Shown here piece after piece: positions 32,085 to 42,796 of a DNA stretch of 50,514 nt. Origin of the DNA: Saccharothrix coeruleofusca. GTDB lineage: Bacteria; Actinomycetota; Actinomycetes; Mycobacteriales; Pseudonocardiaceae. Positions within the stretch are counted from its first letter, which is position 1; every line of letters begins with the position of its first letter. The stretch lies in NCBI RefSeq assembly GCF_014648515.1, contig NZ_BMRG01000005.1, positions 187,106 to 237,619 on the forward strand, read 5' to 3'. The position numbers and the translations under genes are program-made. Under the pieces are notes generated by a model. The model worked only from the letters and a program-made list of their open reading frames with translations. It did no database searches and was not told where the DNA came from.

Positions 32085-32398
32085 TGAAGGTGAAGAAGGG
32101 CGACACCGTCGTCGTTATCGCCGGCAAGGACAAGGGCGCGCGCGGCAAGGTCATCCAGGCCTACCCCGCCGAGAACCGCGTCCTGGTCGAAGGCGTCAAC
32201 CGCATCAAGAAGCACACCCGGATCACGCAGACCCAGCGCGGCGCGCAGTCGGGCGGCATCGTGACCCAGGAGGCGCCCATCCACGTGTCCAACGTGATGG
32301 TGGTCGACTCCGACGGCAAGCCGACCCGTGTGGGCTACCGGACGAACGACGAGGGCAAGCGGGTCCGCATTTCCCGTCGCAACGGGAAGGACATCTGA
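32084..32398 (+). CDS. rplX: 50S ribosomal protein L24
   Basis: 104 residues. An assembly-initiator protein with an N-terminal KOW motif ([20 protein letters not shown]). The ATG shares a base with the L14 stop. Confidence 0.98.
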   Translation: MKVKKGDTVVVIAGKDKGARGKVIQAYPAENRVLVEGVNRIKKHTRITQTQRGAQSGGIVTQEAPIHVSNVMVVDSDGKPTRVGYRTNDEGKRVRISRRNGKDI

Positions 32399-32399
32399 G

Positions 32400-32963
32400 A
32401 TGACGACCGCAGAGAAGATCGCGCCGCGGCTGAAGACCCGCTACCGCGAGGAGATCGTGGCCGAGCTGCGCAAGCAGTTCGACTACGCGAACGTGATGCA
32501 GATCCCCGGCGTCGTGAAGGTTGTCGTCAACATGGGCGTCGGCGACGCCGCCCGTGACGGCAAGCTGATCGAGGGCGCCGTTCGGGACCTGTCCATCATC
32601 ACCGGCCAGCGCCCCGAGGTCCGTCGGGCCCGCAAGTCCATCGCGCAGTTCAAGCTGCGCGAGGGCATGCCCATCGGTGCGCGCGTGACGCTGCGCGGCG
32701 ACCGCATGTGGGAGTTCCTGGACCGGCTGCTGACCATCGCGCTGCCCCGCATCCGCGACTTCCGCGGCCTGTCGGGCAAGCAGTTCGACGGCAACGGGAA
32801 CTACACGTTCGGCCTCAACGAGCAGTCGATGTTCCACGAGATCGACCCGGACGCCATCGACCGCCCGCGCGGCATGGACATCACGGTCGTCACCACCGCC
32901 ACCAACGACGAGGAGGGCCGGGCGCTGCTCAAGCACCTGGGCTTCCCGTTCAAGGAGAACTGA
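32400..32963 (+). CDS. rplE: 50S ribosomal protein L5
   Basis: 187 residues from the ATG at 32400, one base after the L24 stop; the upstream in-frame sequence only mirrors the end of rplX. L5 binds 5S rRNA in the central protuberance. The blocks [13 protein letters not shown] and [16 protein letters not shown] are as expected. Confidence 0.98.
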   Translation: MTTAEKIAPRLKTRYREEIVAELRKQFDYANVMQIPGVVKVVVNMGVGDAARDGKLIEGAVRDLSIITGQRPEVRRARKSIAQFKLREGMPIGARVTLRGDRMWEFLDRLLTIALPRIRDFRGLSGKQFDGNGNYTFGLNEQSMFHEIDPDAIDRPRGMDITVVTTATNDEEGRALLKHLGFPFKEN

Positions 32964-33148
32964 TGGCCAAGAAGGCGCTGATCAACAAGGCCGCGGCCAA
33001 GCCGAAGTTCAAGGTGCGGGCCTACACCCGCTGCCAGCGCTGCGGGCGCCCGCACTCGGTGTTCCGCAAGTTCGGCCTGTGCCGGATCTGCCTCCGCGAG
33101 ATGGCCCACCGGGGCGAGCTGCCCGGTGTGAACAAGTCCAGCTGGTAG
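32963..33148 (+). CDS. rpsZ: 30S ribosomal protein S14, zinc-binding (type Z)
   Basis: 61 residues, the short zinc form of S14 with C24, C27, C40 and C43 (CQRC and CRIC). The ATG shares a base with the L5 stop. Many actinobacteria carry a second, zinc-free S14 elsewhere under Zur control; none is in this window. Confidence 0.98.
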   Translation: MAKKALINKAAAKPKFKVRAYTRCQRCGRPHSVFRKFGLCRICLREMAHRGELPGVNKSSW

Positions 33149-33256
33149 TACCGGCTCGGCGGCAGGTTTTTCAAAATCCACTTCGCTGTAGGCCCGCTCA
33201 CGACCGATCCGGACCCTGACTGGGGAACCGCAGCGAGAAAGGTTGACCAGGTCACC

Positions 33257-33655
33257 ATGACGATGACCGACCCGATCGCAGACATGCTGACGCGTCTGCG
33301 GAACGCGAACTCGGCTTACCACGACAAGGTCGTGATGCCGCACTCCAAGCTGAAGGCCAACATCGCCGAGATCCTCAAGCGCGAGGGTTACATCGCGGGC
33401 TACCGCGACGAGCAGGGCGACGTGGCCAAGAACCTGGTCATCGAGCTGAAGTACGGCCCGAACCGGGAGCGCAGCATCGCCGGCCTGCGCCGCGTGTCCA
33501 AGCCCGGTCTGCGGGTGTACGCGAAGTCGACCAACCTGCCGAAGGTGCTCGGCGGTCTGGGCGTGGCGATCATCTCGACCTCTGGCGGTCTGCTGACCGA
33601 CCGCCAGGCCAACAAGCAGGGCGTGGGCGGAGAAGTCCTCGCCTACGTCTGGTGA
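33257..33655 (+). CDS. rpsH: 30S ribosomal protein S8
   Basis: 132 residues. S8 binds 16S rRNA helix 21 and in E. coli represses the spc operon. Start at the first of two ATGs ([18 protein letters not shown]); the second, six bases later, is equally possible. A 108-base spacer with an unusual T/A-rich patch (GGTTTTTCAAAATCC at 33167-33181) separates it from S14. Confidence 0.98.
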   Translation: MTMTDPIADMLTRLRNANSAYHDKVVMPHSKLKANIAEILKREGYIAGYRDEQGDVAKNLVIELKYGPNRERSIAGLRRVSKPGLRVYAKSTNLPKVLGGLGVAIISTSGGLLTDRQANKQGVGGEVLAYVW

Positions 33656-33671
33656 GGAAGGGGGACTAGGC

Positions 33672-34211
33672 ATGTCGCGCATCGGAAAGCTGCCGATCAC
33701 CGTCCCCGCCGGGGTCGACGTGAACATCGCCGGCCGGGACGTCAGCGTGAAGGGCCCGAAGGGCACCCTGTCGCTGACGATCGCCGAGCCGATCATCATC
33801 GAGAAGGCCGAGGACGGCACTCTCGAGGTCAAGCGCCCGAACGACGAGCGTCGCAGCCGTTCGCTGCACGGGTTGTCCCGCACGCTGGTGCAGAACATGG
33901 TCATCGGCGTGACCCAGGGCTACGAGAAGAAGATGGAGATCCACGGCGTCGGCTACCGCGTGGCGCTCAAGGGCTCCGACCTGGAGTTCGCGCTGGGCTA
34001 CAGCCACCCGGTGAAGGTCGAGGCCCCCGAGGGCATCACCTTCGCGGTGGAGACCCCCACCAGGTTCTCCGTCTCCGGCATCGACAAGCAGCTCGTCGGC
34101 GAGGTCGCCGCCAACATCCGCAAGCTGCGCAAGCCCGACCCGTACAAGGGCAAGGGCGTGCGTTACGCGGGCGAGAAGATCCGCCGCAAGGTCGGAAAGA
34201 CGGGTAAGTGA
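33672..34211 (+). CDS. rplF: 50S ribosomal protein L6
   Basis: 179 residues, normal length, beginning [16 protein letters not shown]6 lies near the sarcin-ricin loop and supports factor binding. The C-terminal [16 protein letters not shown] is the conserved rRNA-binding block. Confidence 0.98.
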   Translation: MSRIGKLPITVPAGVDVNIAGRDVSVKGPKGTLSLTIAEPIIIEKAEDGTLEVKRPNDERRSRSLHGLSRTLVQNMVIGVTQGYEKKMEIHGVGYRVALKGSDLEFALGYSHPVKVEAPEGITFAVETPTRFSVSGIDKQLVGEVAANIRKLRKPDPYKGKGVRYAGEKIRRKVGKTGK

Positions 34212-34212
34212 C

Positions 34213-34611
34213 ATGAGCGAGACTGCAACGAAGCGCAAGCCGGTGGGCAAGGACATCTCGACCACTCGCCGCATCGCCAAGACCCGCCGTCACTTCCGCC
34301 TCCGCAAGAAGGTCAGCGGCACTCCCGAGCGCCCGCGCCTGGTGGTGCACCGCTCGTCGAAGCACATCACCGTGCAGATCATCGACGACCTGGCCGGTCA
34401 CACGCTGGCCGCGGCGTCCTCCGTCGAGGCGGACGTCCGCGCGGTCGAGGGCGACAAGAAGGCCAAGGCCGCGAAGGTCGGCCAGCTGGCCGCCGCCCGC
34501 GCCAAGGAAGCGGGCATCAGCAAGGTCGTGTTCGACCGCGGTGGCAACGCCTACCACGGCCGGATCGCGGCTCTGGCCGACGCCGCTCGCGAGGCGGGGC
34601 TGGAGTTCTGA
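34213..34611 (+). CDS. rplR: 50S ribosomal protein L18
   Basis: 132 residues. A 5S rRNA-binding protein of the central protuberance. The basic N-terminus ([20 protein letters not shown]) and the C-terminal [20 protein letters not shown] are typical. It starts one base after the L6 stop. Confidence 0.98.
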   Translation: MSETATKRKPVGKDISTTRRIAKTRRHFRLRKKVSGTPERPRLVVHRSSKHITVQIIDDLAGHTLAAASSVEADVRAVEGDKKAKAAKVGQLAAARAKEAGISKVVFDRGGNAYHGRIAALADAAREAGLEF

Positions 34612-34645
34612 CAATGATCATCACTGGAATTGAGAGGGACGCCTG

Positions 34646-35254
34646 ATGCCAGGACGCACGCGTCGCGAAGGCGGCGGGGGCGAGCGCGGAGAGCGTCGCG
34701 ACCGTCGTGACGGCGGCCGCGGCGGCGCGGCCCAGGAGAAGACCCCGCACCTGGAGCGCGTGGTTGCCATCAACCGCGTCTCCAAGGTCGTGAAGGGTGG
34801 TCGTCGGTTCAGCTTCACCGCCCTGGTCGTGGTCGGCGACGGCGACGGCATGGTCGGCGTCGGCTACGGCAAGGCCAAGGAAGTGCCCGCGGCCATCGCC
34901 AAGGGTGTGGAGGAGGCGAAGAAGAACTTCTTCCGCGTCCCCCGCATCGCGGGCACGATCCCTCACCCGGTGCAGGGCGAGAAGGCGGCGGGCGTCGTCC
35001 TGCTGCGCCCGGCCTCGGCCGGTACCGGTGTCATCGCCGGTGGTGCGGTCCGCGCGGTGCTGGAGTGCGCCGGTGTCCACGACGTGCTGAGCAAGTCGCT
35101 GGGCTCGGACAACGCCATCAACATCGTGCACGCCACCGTGGAGGCCCTGAAGGGCCTGCAGCGTCCGGAGGAGGTCGCGGCGCGTCGCGGCCTGCCGCTG
35201 GAGGACGTGGCCCCCGTCGGCATGCTCCGCGCTCGCGCGGGCCAGGGGGTGTGA
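34646..35254 (+). CDS. rpsE: 30S ribosomal protein S5
   Basis: 202 residues. S5 contributes to decoding accuracy and the mRNA helicase site. The first 33 residues are a Gly/Arg-rich extension ([19 protein letters not shown]) as in other actinobacteria, followed by the double-stranded RNA-binding-like domain ([21 protein letters not shown]) and the C-terminal domain. Confidence 0.98.
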   Translation: MPGRTRREGGGGERGERRDRRDGGRGGAAQEKTPHLERVVAINRVSKVVKGGRRFSFTALVVVGDGDGMVGVGYGKAKEVPAAIAKGVEEAKKNFFRVPRIAGTIPHPVQGEKAAGVVLLRPASAGTGVIAGGAVRAVLECAGVHDVLSKSLGSDNAINIVHATVEALKGLQRPEEVAARRGLPLEDVAPVGMLRARAGQGV

Positions 35255-35255
35255 C

Positions 35256-35441
35256 GTGGCGCAGCTCAAGGTGACCCAGGTCAAGAGCAGCATCGGTACC
35301 AAGCACAACCACCGGGAGTCCCTGCGGACCCTGGGGTTGCGCAAGATCCGCCAGTCGGTGGTCCGTGAGGACACGCCGCAGGTGCGCGGCCTGATCCACG
35401 CCGTGCGCCACCTGGTGGTCGTCGAGGAGGTCCAGTCGTGA
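35256..35441 (+). CDS. rpmD: 50S ribosomal protein L30
   Basis: 61 residues from a GTG one base after the S5 stop. The compact L30 fold is complete: [20 protein letters not shown] then [20 protein letters not shown]. The stop overlaps the rplO GTG. Confidence 0.98.
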   Translation: MAQLKVTQVKSSIGTKHNHRESLRTLGLRKIRQSVVREDTPQVRGLIHAVRHLVVVEEVQS

Positions 35442-35881
35442 CCATCAAGATCCACCACCTGCGTCCGGCCCCCGGCGCCAAGACCGCGAAGACCCGCGTG
35501 GGTCGCGGTGAGGGCTCCAAGGGCAAGACCGCGGGTCGCGGTACCAAGGGCACCGGAGCGCGGAAGAACGTCTCGCCGCGCTTCGAGGGTGGCCAGATGC
35601 CGCTGCACATGCGGCTGCCGAAGCTGAAGGGCTTCCGCAACCCGTTCCGCACCGAGTACCAGGTCGTCAACGTCGGCGACATCGCGCGGGTCTTCCCCGA
35701 CGGTGGCCGCGTCGACGTCGAGGCCCTGGTCAAGGCGGGCCTGGTCCGCAAGGGCCAGCTCGTCAAGGTGCTGGGCAACGGCGACCTCGCGGGCGTCAAG
35801 CTGGAGGTCGTCGCCAACAAGTTCTCGGGCAGCGCGGTGGAGAAGATCGCCGCCGCCGGTGGCACCACCACCGTGCTCTGA
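35438..35881 (+). CDS. rplO: 50S ribosomal protein L15
   Basis: 147 residues from a GTG in a GTGA overlap. It carries the glycine-rich basic block [20 protein letters not shown]. It is the last gene before a strong terminator, so in this organism the S10-spc transcript appears to end here instead of running into secY. Confidence 0.98.
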   Translation: MTIKIHHLRPAPGAKTAKTRVGRGEGSKGKTAGRGTKGTGARKNVSPRFEGGQMPLHMRLPKLKGFRNPFRTEYQVVNVGDIARVFPDGGRVDVEALVKAGLVRKGQLVKVLGNGDLAGVKLEVVANKFSGSAVEKIAAAGGTTTVL

Positions 35882-35895
35882 GTTCACGGCACGTC

Positions 35896-35933
35896 CGAAA
35901 GGGCCCCGGAGCACCCGCTCCGGGGCCCTTTCG
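35896..35933 (+). terminator. Strong terminator after rplO
   Basis: CGAAAGGGCCCCGGAGC (35896-35912) pairs perfectly over 17 bases with 35917-35933, loop ACCC. As after rpoC, the U residues are within the descending stem (CCCTTTCG). The two hairpins share the core AAAGGGCCCCGGAGC with small changes. Confidence 0.85.
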
Positions 35934-35953
35934 ACGTTCCGCGCGCCCACGAG

Positions 35954-35982
35954 TTGAGACGTGTTCTCGCAGGGCGTAAATC
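35954..35982 (+). promoter_or_regulatory. Candidate promoter of the LysE-type gene
   Basis: TTGAGA (35954-35959) and TAAATC (35977-35982) are separated by 17 bases. It lies 21 bases after the rplO terminator and 29 bases before the ATG, giving the exporter its own transcript. Confidence 0.5.
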
Positions 35983-36011
35983 CGCTTGGGCGGCGGGTTA
36001 GCGTTCCTGGC

Positions 36012-36620
36012 ATGTGGCTCGTGGTCTTCTTCGGCGCCGCCGTCCTGGTGGCACTCACGCCTGGCGCCAACAACCTGCTGGGGATGCACCACGCGGTGCG
36101 GCACGGCCCCGCGCGGGCCGCCACGGCCCTCCTGGGGCGCTTGGCGGCCTTCTCCCTGATGGTGGCGGCGGTGGTGGCCGGGCTGGGTCCGCTGCTGGCC
36201 GCCTCCCAGGTGGCGCTGACCGTCATCAAGTGGCTCGGCGTCGCCTACCTGGTCTACCTCGGCGTGCGCATCCTGCTGTCCGCCAGGACCGCCGCGGACT
36301 CCGGGGACGAGGCGCCACCAGCGGGTTCCCCGCTGCGCAAGGAGTTCATGGTGGCCATCACCAACCCCAAGGCGCTGCTCATCTTCACCGCCTTCGTGCC
36401 CCAGTTCGTCGACCCGGACCGGGGGCCGGTGGCCGCCCAGCTCGCCCTGCTCGGCGCGGTCTACCTGGTCGCCGAGGCGCTGGCGGGGACCGGCTACGTG
36501 GTGGTCGGCGCGGTGATCCGGGCGGTCCGGCTCAGCGGGCGCGCGCGGCGCGGGCTGGACCGGGGGACCGGTGTGCTGCTGCTGGGCATGGCGGGTCTGC
36601 TGGCGACCAGCCGAACTTGA
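36012..36620 (+). CDS. LysE/RhtB-family amino-acid exporter
   Basis: 202 residues, about six membrane helices. The N-terminal TPGANNLLGMHHAVRHG corresponds to the TPGPN motif of the LysE/RhtB superfamily, with Ala for Pro. The central NPKALLIFTAFVPQFVDP is a hallmark of the family. Substrate unknown, probably an amino acid or related small metabolite. It is inserted between rplO and secY, which are adjacent in many bacteria, and seems to be transcribed independently. Confidence 0.85.
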   Translation: MWLVVFFGAAVLVALTPGANNLLGMHHAVRHGPARAATALLGRLAAFSLMVAAVVAGLGPLLAASQVALTVIKWLGVAYLVYLGVRILLSARTAADSGDEAPPAGSPLRKEFMVAITNPKALLIFTAFVPQFVDPDRGPVAAQLALLGAVYLVAEALAGTGYVVVGAVIRAVRLSGRARRGLDRGTGVLLLGMAGLLATSRT

Positions 36621-36706
36621 TCCGTTCGGCGGATTGCGAACATGAAAGCCCGAACGGGTGTGAACGGACAACGGTGACTGGCTACGGCGATGAGGCCCTT
36701 GGCTGT

Positions 36707-36741
36707 TAAAGTCGCGGGCTGAACCCGGATGTCCTCCGGGT
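36707..36741 (+). promoter_or_regulatory. Candidate -10 and leader hairpin of secY
   Basis: TAAAGT (36707-36712) is a plausible -10 hexamer; I see no good -35 at the right distance. Just downstream ACCCGGA (36723-36729) pairs with TCCGGGT (36735-36741). Some promoter is expected in this 224-base gap because a strong terminator lies upstream. Confidence 0.35.
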
Positions 36742-36844
36742 CGATCGCGGTTACCCGCCGCGAACGATGCCACCGTGCCGGCAACACTGCCGGTACCGCA
36801 CGGATGCCGACCCCTCGCGGGCGGCAACGCTTCAGGAGGTTCGC

Positions 36845-38151
<1,307 letters not shown>

Positions 38152-38152
<1 letters not shown>

Positions 38153-38709
38153 TGCGACTCGTTCTCGTCGGCCCGCCCGGAGCGGGCAAGGGCACCCAGG
38201 CCGCGATCCTCCGGGACAAGCTGGGCGTGCCGCACATCTCCACCGGGGACCTCTTCCGCGCCCACATCAGCCAGCAGACCGAGCTCGGCAAGGAGGTCCA
38301 GGAGTACCTGGACTCCGGCGAGCTGGTGCCCGACGCGGTCACCAACGAGATGGTCCGGACCCGCCTGGCCGAGGCGGACGCCGCGGGCGGCTTCCTGCTC
38401 GACGGCTTCCCCCGCAACGTCGCCCAGGCGGGCGTGCTGGGCGAGATCCTGGCCCAGCACGGCCACCGGCTCGACGCGGTCCTGGAGTTCCGCATCCCCG
38501 AGGACGTGGTGGTCGAGCGCCTGCTGGCCCGCGGCCGCACCGACGACAAGGAGGAGGTGATCCGGCACCGGCAGCAGGTCTACCGCACGGAGACCGCGCC
38601 CCTGCTGGACCACTACTCCGACATCGTGCTGACCATCGACGCGGTCGGCGAGGTCGACGAGATCAGCGAGCGCGCGCTCACGGCGCTGCGCGCGCTTGGC
38701 GAGAAGTGA
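38152..38709 (+). CDS. adk: Adenylate kinase
   Basis: 185 residues from a GTG sharing a base with the secY stop. It catalyses AMP + ATP = 2 ADP. The P-loop is GPPGAGKGT (7-15); the AMP-binding FLLDGFPRN and the LID-start LLARGRTDD are clear. The LID is the short type without zinc cysteines, as in mycobacteria, hence the small size. Confidence 0.97.
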
Positions 38710-38762
38710 CCGGAGGACTGCTCGATGCTGTTCGCCGTGTCGTGCCGGGCGGTCGCGACCGC

Positions 38763-39536
38763 ATGATCGAGATCAAGAGCCGCGGCCAGCTGGAGGCCAT
38801 GCGGGCCGCAGGCCTGGTCGTGGCCAAGGCGCTGACCCTGATGGCAGGCCACGCCAAGGCAGGGGTCAGCACCGCCGAGCTGGACGAGCTGGCCGAGCAG
38901 ACCATCCGCGACGCGGGCGCGATCCCGTCGTTCAAGGGCTACCACGGCTTCCCGGCCAGCATCTGCGCGTCGGTCAACGAGCAGGTGGTCCACGGCATCC
39001 CCAGCCGCACGCAGGTGCTCGCCGAGGGTGACCTGGTCTCCATCGACTGCGGGGCCATCCTGGACGGCTGGCACGGCGACTCGGCCATCACCCTGCCCGT
39101 GGGGACGGTGACCGAGGCCGAGCTGAAGCTGTCCGAGGCCACCCGCGAGTCGATGCTCGCGGGCATCGAGGCCGCCGTGCCCGGCGCGCGGCTGACCGAC
39201 ATCTCGTTCGCCATCGAGTCGGCCACCATCGCGGCGGGCGAGCGCGACGGCGTCGAGTACGGCATCGTCGACGGCTACGGCGGCCACGGCATCGGCACCA
39301 AGATGCACATGGACCCGTTCCTGCCGAACTACGGCAAGCCCGGCAAGGGCCCGAGGCTCAAGGTCGGCATGGCCATCGCCATCGAGCCGATGCTGACCCT
39401 GGGCAGCGAGCGCACGGTCGAGCTGGACGACGGCTGGACCGTCATCACCGCCGACGGCTCGCGCGCCGCCCACTGGGAGCACAGCGTGGCCATCACCGAC
39501 GACGGCCCCTGGGTGCTCACCGCGCCGGAGGCGTGA
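38763..39536 (+). CDS. map: Methionine aminopeptidase, type I
   Basis: 257 residues from ATG 38763 ([13 protein letters not shown]), the usual family start; GTGs at 38706 (overlapping the adk stop) and 38742 are in frame and would add 19 or 7 residues. It removes the initiator Met. All five metal ligands are visible: D95, D106, H175, E208 and E239, with substrate-contact H77. Position after adk matches the conserved secY-adk-map order. Confidence 0.96.
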   Translation: MIEIKSRGQLEAMRAAGLVVAKALTLMAGHAKAGVSTAELDELAEQTIRDAGAIPSFKGYHGFPASICASVNEQVVHGIPSRTQVLAEGDLVSIDCGAILDGWHGDSAITLPVGTVTEAELKLSEATRESMLAGIEAAVPGARLTDISFAIESATIAAGERDGVEYGIVDGYGGHGIGTKMHMDPFLPNYGKPGKGPRLKVGMAIAIEPMLTLGSERTVELDDGWTVITADGSRAAHWEHSVAITDDGPWVLTAPEA

Positions 39537-39608
39537 CCCGGACACCAGGTGCAGTCCCATCCGGGGGCTAGCCCCATGTCCGCCGGGCCCTGGCTGGGTC
39601 ACCATGGG

Positions 39609-40058
39609 GTGGTGACCCAGCCTGTGCGGCCCGAGGACATCCGGGCCTCAGACGTCGAACGGGAGCTGGTGCAGCAGCGACTGCACGGGGCGCACGCCGA
39701 CGGCCGACTCGACCTCGCGGAGTTCGACGCCCGAGTGGTGCGCACCTGGCAGGCCAAGACCCGCGGCGAGCTGGCCGCCCTGGTGGCCGACCTGCCCGAG
39801 ACGCCACTGGCGGGCCCCCTGACGGCGCCGGTGCCCGCTTCCGCCGCCGAACCCGTGGTAACCACCCGATCGGGTGGTCGGACCGCCCTGCGGGTGCTCA
39901 CCGCGATCTGGCTGAGCGTGAGCGCGCTGAACTTCGCCATCTGGCTGCTGGTGAGCCTGCTGGGCGGTGGGGGTCTGGTGTACCCGTGGTTCCTGTGGGT
40001 CGCCCTGCCCAGCGGGTCCGTGCTGGGCGCGGTCTGGTTGGCCACCAAGCCGCGGTGA
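39609..40058 (+). CDS. DUF1707 two-helix membrane protein, copy 1
   Basis: 149 residues from a GTG pair at 39609/39612; an ATG at 39576 is also in frame, so the start is uncertain. An N-terminal DUF1707 domain (about 50 residues; IRASDVERELVQQRLHGAHADGRL, then ARTRGEL-like KTRGELAALVADLP) is followed by a linker and two membrane helices joined by VYPWFLWVALPSG. DUF1707 is a small domain of unknown function common in actinobacterial membrane and regulatory proteins. A perfect palindrome GGGGCTAGCCCC (39564-39575) lies just upstream. Confidence 0.75.
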   Translation: MVTQPVRPEDIRASDVERELVQQRLHGAHADGRLDLAEFDARVVRTWQAKTRGELAALVADLPETPLAGPLTAPVPASAAEPVVTTRSGGRTALRVLTAIWLSVSALNFAIWLLVSLLGGGGLVYPWFLWVALPSGSVLGAVWLATKPR

Positions 40059-40432
40059 GCGGGTTCGAGCGGGCGGTGGAGCGCGACCGGGCGGCGGTCG
40101 CCGAGGAGCTGCGCCGGGCACTGGCCGAGGGGCGCATCACCCGAGCGGAGTACGACCAGCGTGTCGCCGTCGTCCCGACCGCCGCCTCCTACGCCGAGTT
40201 GGCGGCTTTGGTCGCCGATCTGCCCACGGACGTCCCGGCGCGGGCGGCCGAGCGCCCCCGCAGGCGGGTGCTGCGGGCGTTCACGCTGCTCTGGCTGGTC
40301 GCGAGCGTGGTCAACCTCGCGGTGTGGGGTGTCATCGCCCTGGTCGACGAGCCCCCGTACCCCTGGTGGCTGTGGGTGGCGGGCCCTTGGGGCGTGCTGC
40401 TGCTGGCGGCCCGATTTGGGCGTTCGGGCTGA
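40055..40432 (+). CDS. DUF1707 two-helix membrane protein, copy 2
   Basis: 125 residues from the GTG in a GTGA overlap with copy 1. The same layout is kept: DUF1707 domain (EELRRALAEGRITRAEYDQR ... YAELAALVADLP), short basic linker, and two membrane helices joined by PYPWWLWVAGPWG. The pair clearly arose by tandem duplication and is translated in a coupled fashion. They may form a heterodimer; function unknown. Confidence 0.78.
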   Translation: MSGFERAVERDRAAVAEELRRALAEGRITRAEYDQRVAVVPTAASYAELAALVADLPTDVPARAAERPRRRVLRAFTLLWLVASVVNLAVWGVIALVDEPPYPWWLWVAGPWGVLLLAARFGRSG

Positions 40433-40595
40433 GGTGCGTACTATGGAACGGTGGCGCACGTCGCGCCGGTTCCGTCATGCGCATGCGTAGGCAAGCCTTC
40501 CGCGGGTGACACGGGGTTCGCAAGGGCCTCCCAGGAGTCGGGGTGCCGCGTGCCCGCGAATCCGGAAGCACCCACCGTCACGAAACGCGGAGGAC

Positions 40596-40817
40596 ATGGG
40601 CAAGAAGGACGGGGCCATTGAGGTCGAGGGCCGCGTAGTCGAGCCGCTCCCCAACGCGATGTTCCGCGTCGAGTTGGAGAACGGGCACAAGGTCCTGGCA
40701 CACATCAGCGGCAAGATGCGTCAGCACTACATCCGCATCCTCCCAGAGGACCGGGTTGTCGTGGAGCTCTCGCCCTACGACCTGTCCCGCGGGCGCATCG
40801 TCTACCGCTACAAGTGA
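40596..40817 (+). CDS. infA: Translation initiation factor IF-1
   Basis: 73 residues, normal length for the phylum, one S1/OB domain ([20 protein letters not shown]; ending [16 protein letters not shown]). The ATG follows GCGGAGGA. IF-1 occupies the A site during initiation. It starts the distal alpha-operon block. Confidence 0.98.
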   Translation: MGKKDGAIEVEGRVVEPLPNAMFRVELENGHKVLAHISGKMRQHYIRILPEDRVVVELSPYDLSRGRIVYRYK

Positions 40818-40876
40818 CCTCCACGGTGCCGGGGGCAGCCGCCCCTGGCACTCGGTTGAAGCAGGAGAGCTCAGGC

Positions 40877-40990
40877 GTGAAGGTCCAGCCGAGCGTCAAG
40901 AAGATCTGCGACAAGTGCAAGGTGATCCGCCGCCACGGCCGGGTCATGGTGATCTGCGAGAACCTGCGCCACAAGCAGCGCCAGGGCTGA
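40877..40990 (+). CDS. rpmJ: 50S ribosomal protein L36, zinc-binding
   Basis: 37 residues from a GTG with AGGAGAG upstream. The sequence [20 protein letters not shown] continues to end KQRQG. Zinc ligands are C11, C14, C27 and H32, so this is the zinc-containing form. Too short for routine ORF finding, but the match is unmistakable and the position between infA and rpsM is standard. Confidence 0.97.
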   Translation: MKVQPSVKKICDKCKVIRRHGRVMVICENLRHKQRQG

Positions 40991-41050
40991 GCAGGGCACT
41001 AGTCGCGGAGGCTTCGCCGACGCAGACGTGAAGCAAGTCTCCTCGCACCT

Positions 41051-41070
41051 GCCCAGCCCACCGGCTGGGC
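41051..41070 (+). other. Hairpin between rpmJ and rpsM
   Basis: GCCCAGCC pairs with GGCTGGGC around CACC, in the 210-base gap before rpsM. The gap also has a C/G-rich inverted stretch (CCCCGG...CCGGGG, 41075-41095). It may be a leader for the S13-S11-S4-alpha group. Confidence 0.5.
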
Positions 41071-41200
41071 CTACCCCCGGACTCCAGGCCGGGGCCGGGA
41101 CACCGCGCCGCGAGAGCGGCCGGAACGACACAGCGAGTCGGTCTCGGAACCGGGCGAGGAGCAGACCTGGAGCGACACCACCGTTAGGAGCAAGCGCCGT

Positions 41201-41581
41201 ATGGCACGACTCGCTGGCGTCGACCTCCCCCGCGACAAGCGGATGGAGATCGCGCTCACCTACATCTTCGGCATCGGCCGCACCCGGTCCAAGGAGCTGC
41301 TGACCGCCACTGGCGTCAGCCCCGACCTCCGGGTGAGGGACTTGAGCGACGACGACCTCGCCAAGCTGAGGGACTACGTCGAGAACAACTTCAAGGTCGA
41401 GGGTGACCTCCGCCGCGAGGTTCAGGCCGACATCCGTCGCAAGATGGAGATCGGCACCTACCAGGGCCTGCGCCACCGTCGCAACCTGCCCGTCCGCGGG
41501 CAGCGCACGAAGACGAACGCGCGCACCCGCAAGGGTCCGAAGAAGACCGTGGCGGGCAAGAAGAAGGCCGGCAAGAAGTAA
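41201..41581 (+). CDS. rpsM: 30S ribosomal protein S13
   Basis: 126 residues. Head protein that contacts P-site tRNA through its basic C-terminal tail ([16 protein letters not shown]). It begins [21 protein letters not shown]. The central [15 protein letters not shown] block is conserved. Confidence 0.98.
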   Translation: MARLAGVDLPRDKRMEIALTYIFGIGRTRSKELLTATGVSPDLRVRDLSDDDLAKLRDYVENNFKVEGDLRREVQADIRRKMEIGTYQGLRHRRNLPVRGQRTKTNARTRKGPKKTVAGKKKAGKK

Positions 41582-41614
41582 GACCTCGCGTACCCAAGTA
41601 GGAGATCACCCAGA

Positions 41615-42022
41615 ATGCCACCCAAGTCCCGCCAGGGCGCCGGGGTCAAGAAGGTCCGGCGCAAGGAGAAGAAGAACGTCTCCCACGGCCAGGCCCACAT
41701 CAAGAGCACGTTCAACAACACCATCGTGTCCATCACGGACCCGATGGGCAACGTGATCAGCTGGGCTTCCGCAGGCCACGTCGGTTTCAAGGGCTCCCGC
41801 AAGTCGACGCCCTTCGCCGCCCAGATGGCCGCCGAGAACGCCGCCCGCAAGGCCGCCGAGCACGGCATGCGCAAGGTGGACGTGTTCGTGAAGGGCCCCG
41901 GCTCCGGCCGGGAGACCGCGATCCGTTCGCTGCAGGCCGCAGGCCTCGAGGTCGGCACCATCCAGGACGTGACCCCGCAGCCCCACAACGGCTGCCGCCC
42001 GCCCAAGCGGCGCCGGGTCTGA
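41615..42022 (+). CDS. rpsK: 30S ribosomal protein S11
   Basis: 135 residues. Platform protein near the mRNA exit site. It contains [21 protein letters not shown] and ends in [13 protein letters not shown], the family hallmark. Confidence 0.98.
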   Translation: MPPKSRQGAGVKKVRRKEKKNVSHGQAHIKSTFNNTIVSITDPMGNVISWASAGHVGFKGSRKSTPFAAQMAAENAARKAAEHGMRKVDVFVKGPGSGRETAIRSLQAAGLEVGTIQDVTPQPHNGCRPPKRRRV

Positions 42023-42045
42023 GGCACGGGGAGGAGTAAGAACAC

Positions 42046-42651
42046 ATGGCTCGCTACACCGGACCGGCCACCCGCATCTCGCGGCGCCTCAAGGTCGACC
42101 TCGTCGGCGGGGACCAGGCGTTCGAGCGCCGTCCCTACCCGCCCGGCCAGCACGGCCGCGGTCGGATCAAGGAGTCGGAGTACCTGCTCCAGCTCCAGGA
42201 GAAGCAGAAGGCCCGCTACACCTACGGCGTGCTGGAGAAGCAGTTCCGCCGGTACTACGAGGAAGCGGTCCGCCGCACCGGCAAGACCGGTGAGAACCTG
42301 CTGCAGATCCTGGAGTCCCGCCTGGACAACGTGGTGTACCGCGCGGGTCTCGCGCGCACCCGCCGCCAGGCGCGCCAGCTCGTCAGCCACGGGCACTTCC
42401 TGGTCAACGGCCAGAAGGTGAACATCCCCAGCTACCGGGTGTCGAAGTTCGACATCATCGACGTCAAGCCGAAGTCGCTGCCGACGCTGCCCTTCGAGGC
42501 CGCCCGCGCGTCCTTCGGTGAGCGGCCGATCCCGGCCTGGCTGCAGGTGGTCCCGTCGACCCTGCGGATCCTGGTGCACCAGCTCCCGGAGCGGGCGCAG
42601 ATCGACACGCCCGTGACCGAGCAGCTCATCGTCGAGCTCTACTCGAAGTGA
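42046..42651 (+). CDS. rpsD: 30S ribosomal protein S4 (zinc-free)
   Basis: 201 residues. Assembly-initiator protein with an S4 RNA-binding domain ([20 protein letters not shown]). The N-terminus lacks the four zinc cysteines found in some S4 proteins, so it is the cysteine-free type. In E. coli, S4 represses the alpha operon. A strong hairpin follows directly after its stop. Confidence 0.98.
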   Translation: MARYTGPATRISRRLKVDLVGGDQAFERRPYPPGQHGRGRIKESEYLLQLQEKQKARYTYGVLEKQFRRYYEEAVRRTGKTGENLLQILESRLDNVVYRAGLARTRRQARQLVSHGHFLVNGQKVNIPSYRVSKFDIIDVKPKSLPTLPFEAARASFGERPIPAWLQVVPSTLRILVHQLPERAQIDTPVTEQLIVELYSK

Positions 42652-42656
42652 TCCTC

Positions 42657-42687
42657 CTGGAGGGGCCGCCGCCGGTGGCCCCTCCAG
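42657..42687 (+). other. Hairpin between rpsD and rpoA
   Basis: CTGGAGGGGCC (42657-42667) pairs exactly with 42677-42687 around a nine-base loop, starting five bases after the S4 stop. No U-run. It is well placed to reduce read-through from ribosomal protein genes into rpoA. Confidence 0.6.
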
Positions 42688-42796
42688 TCGGGTCCCGCGG
42701 CGGCACGAAGGGTGTGCCGCACGCGTTCGCCGGTCTCCGCGACCGGTGTTCTGACGACGTCATATGGCGGGCGTCGTGTAGGAGAGGAAGAACCCA

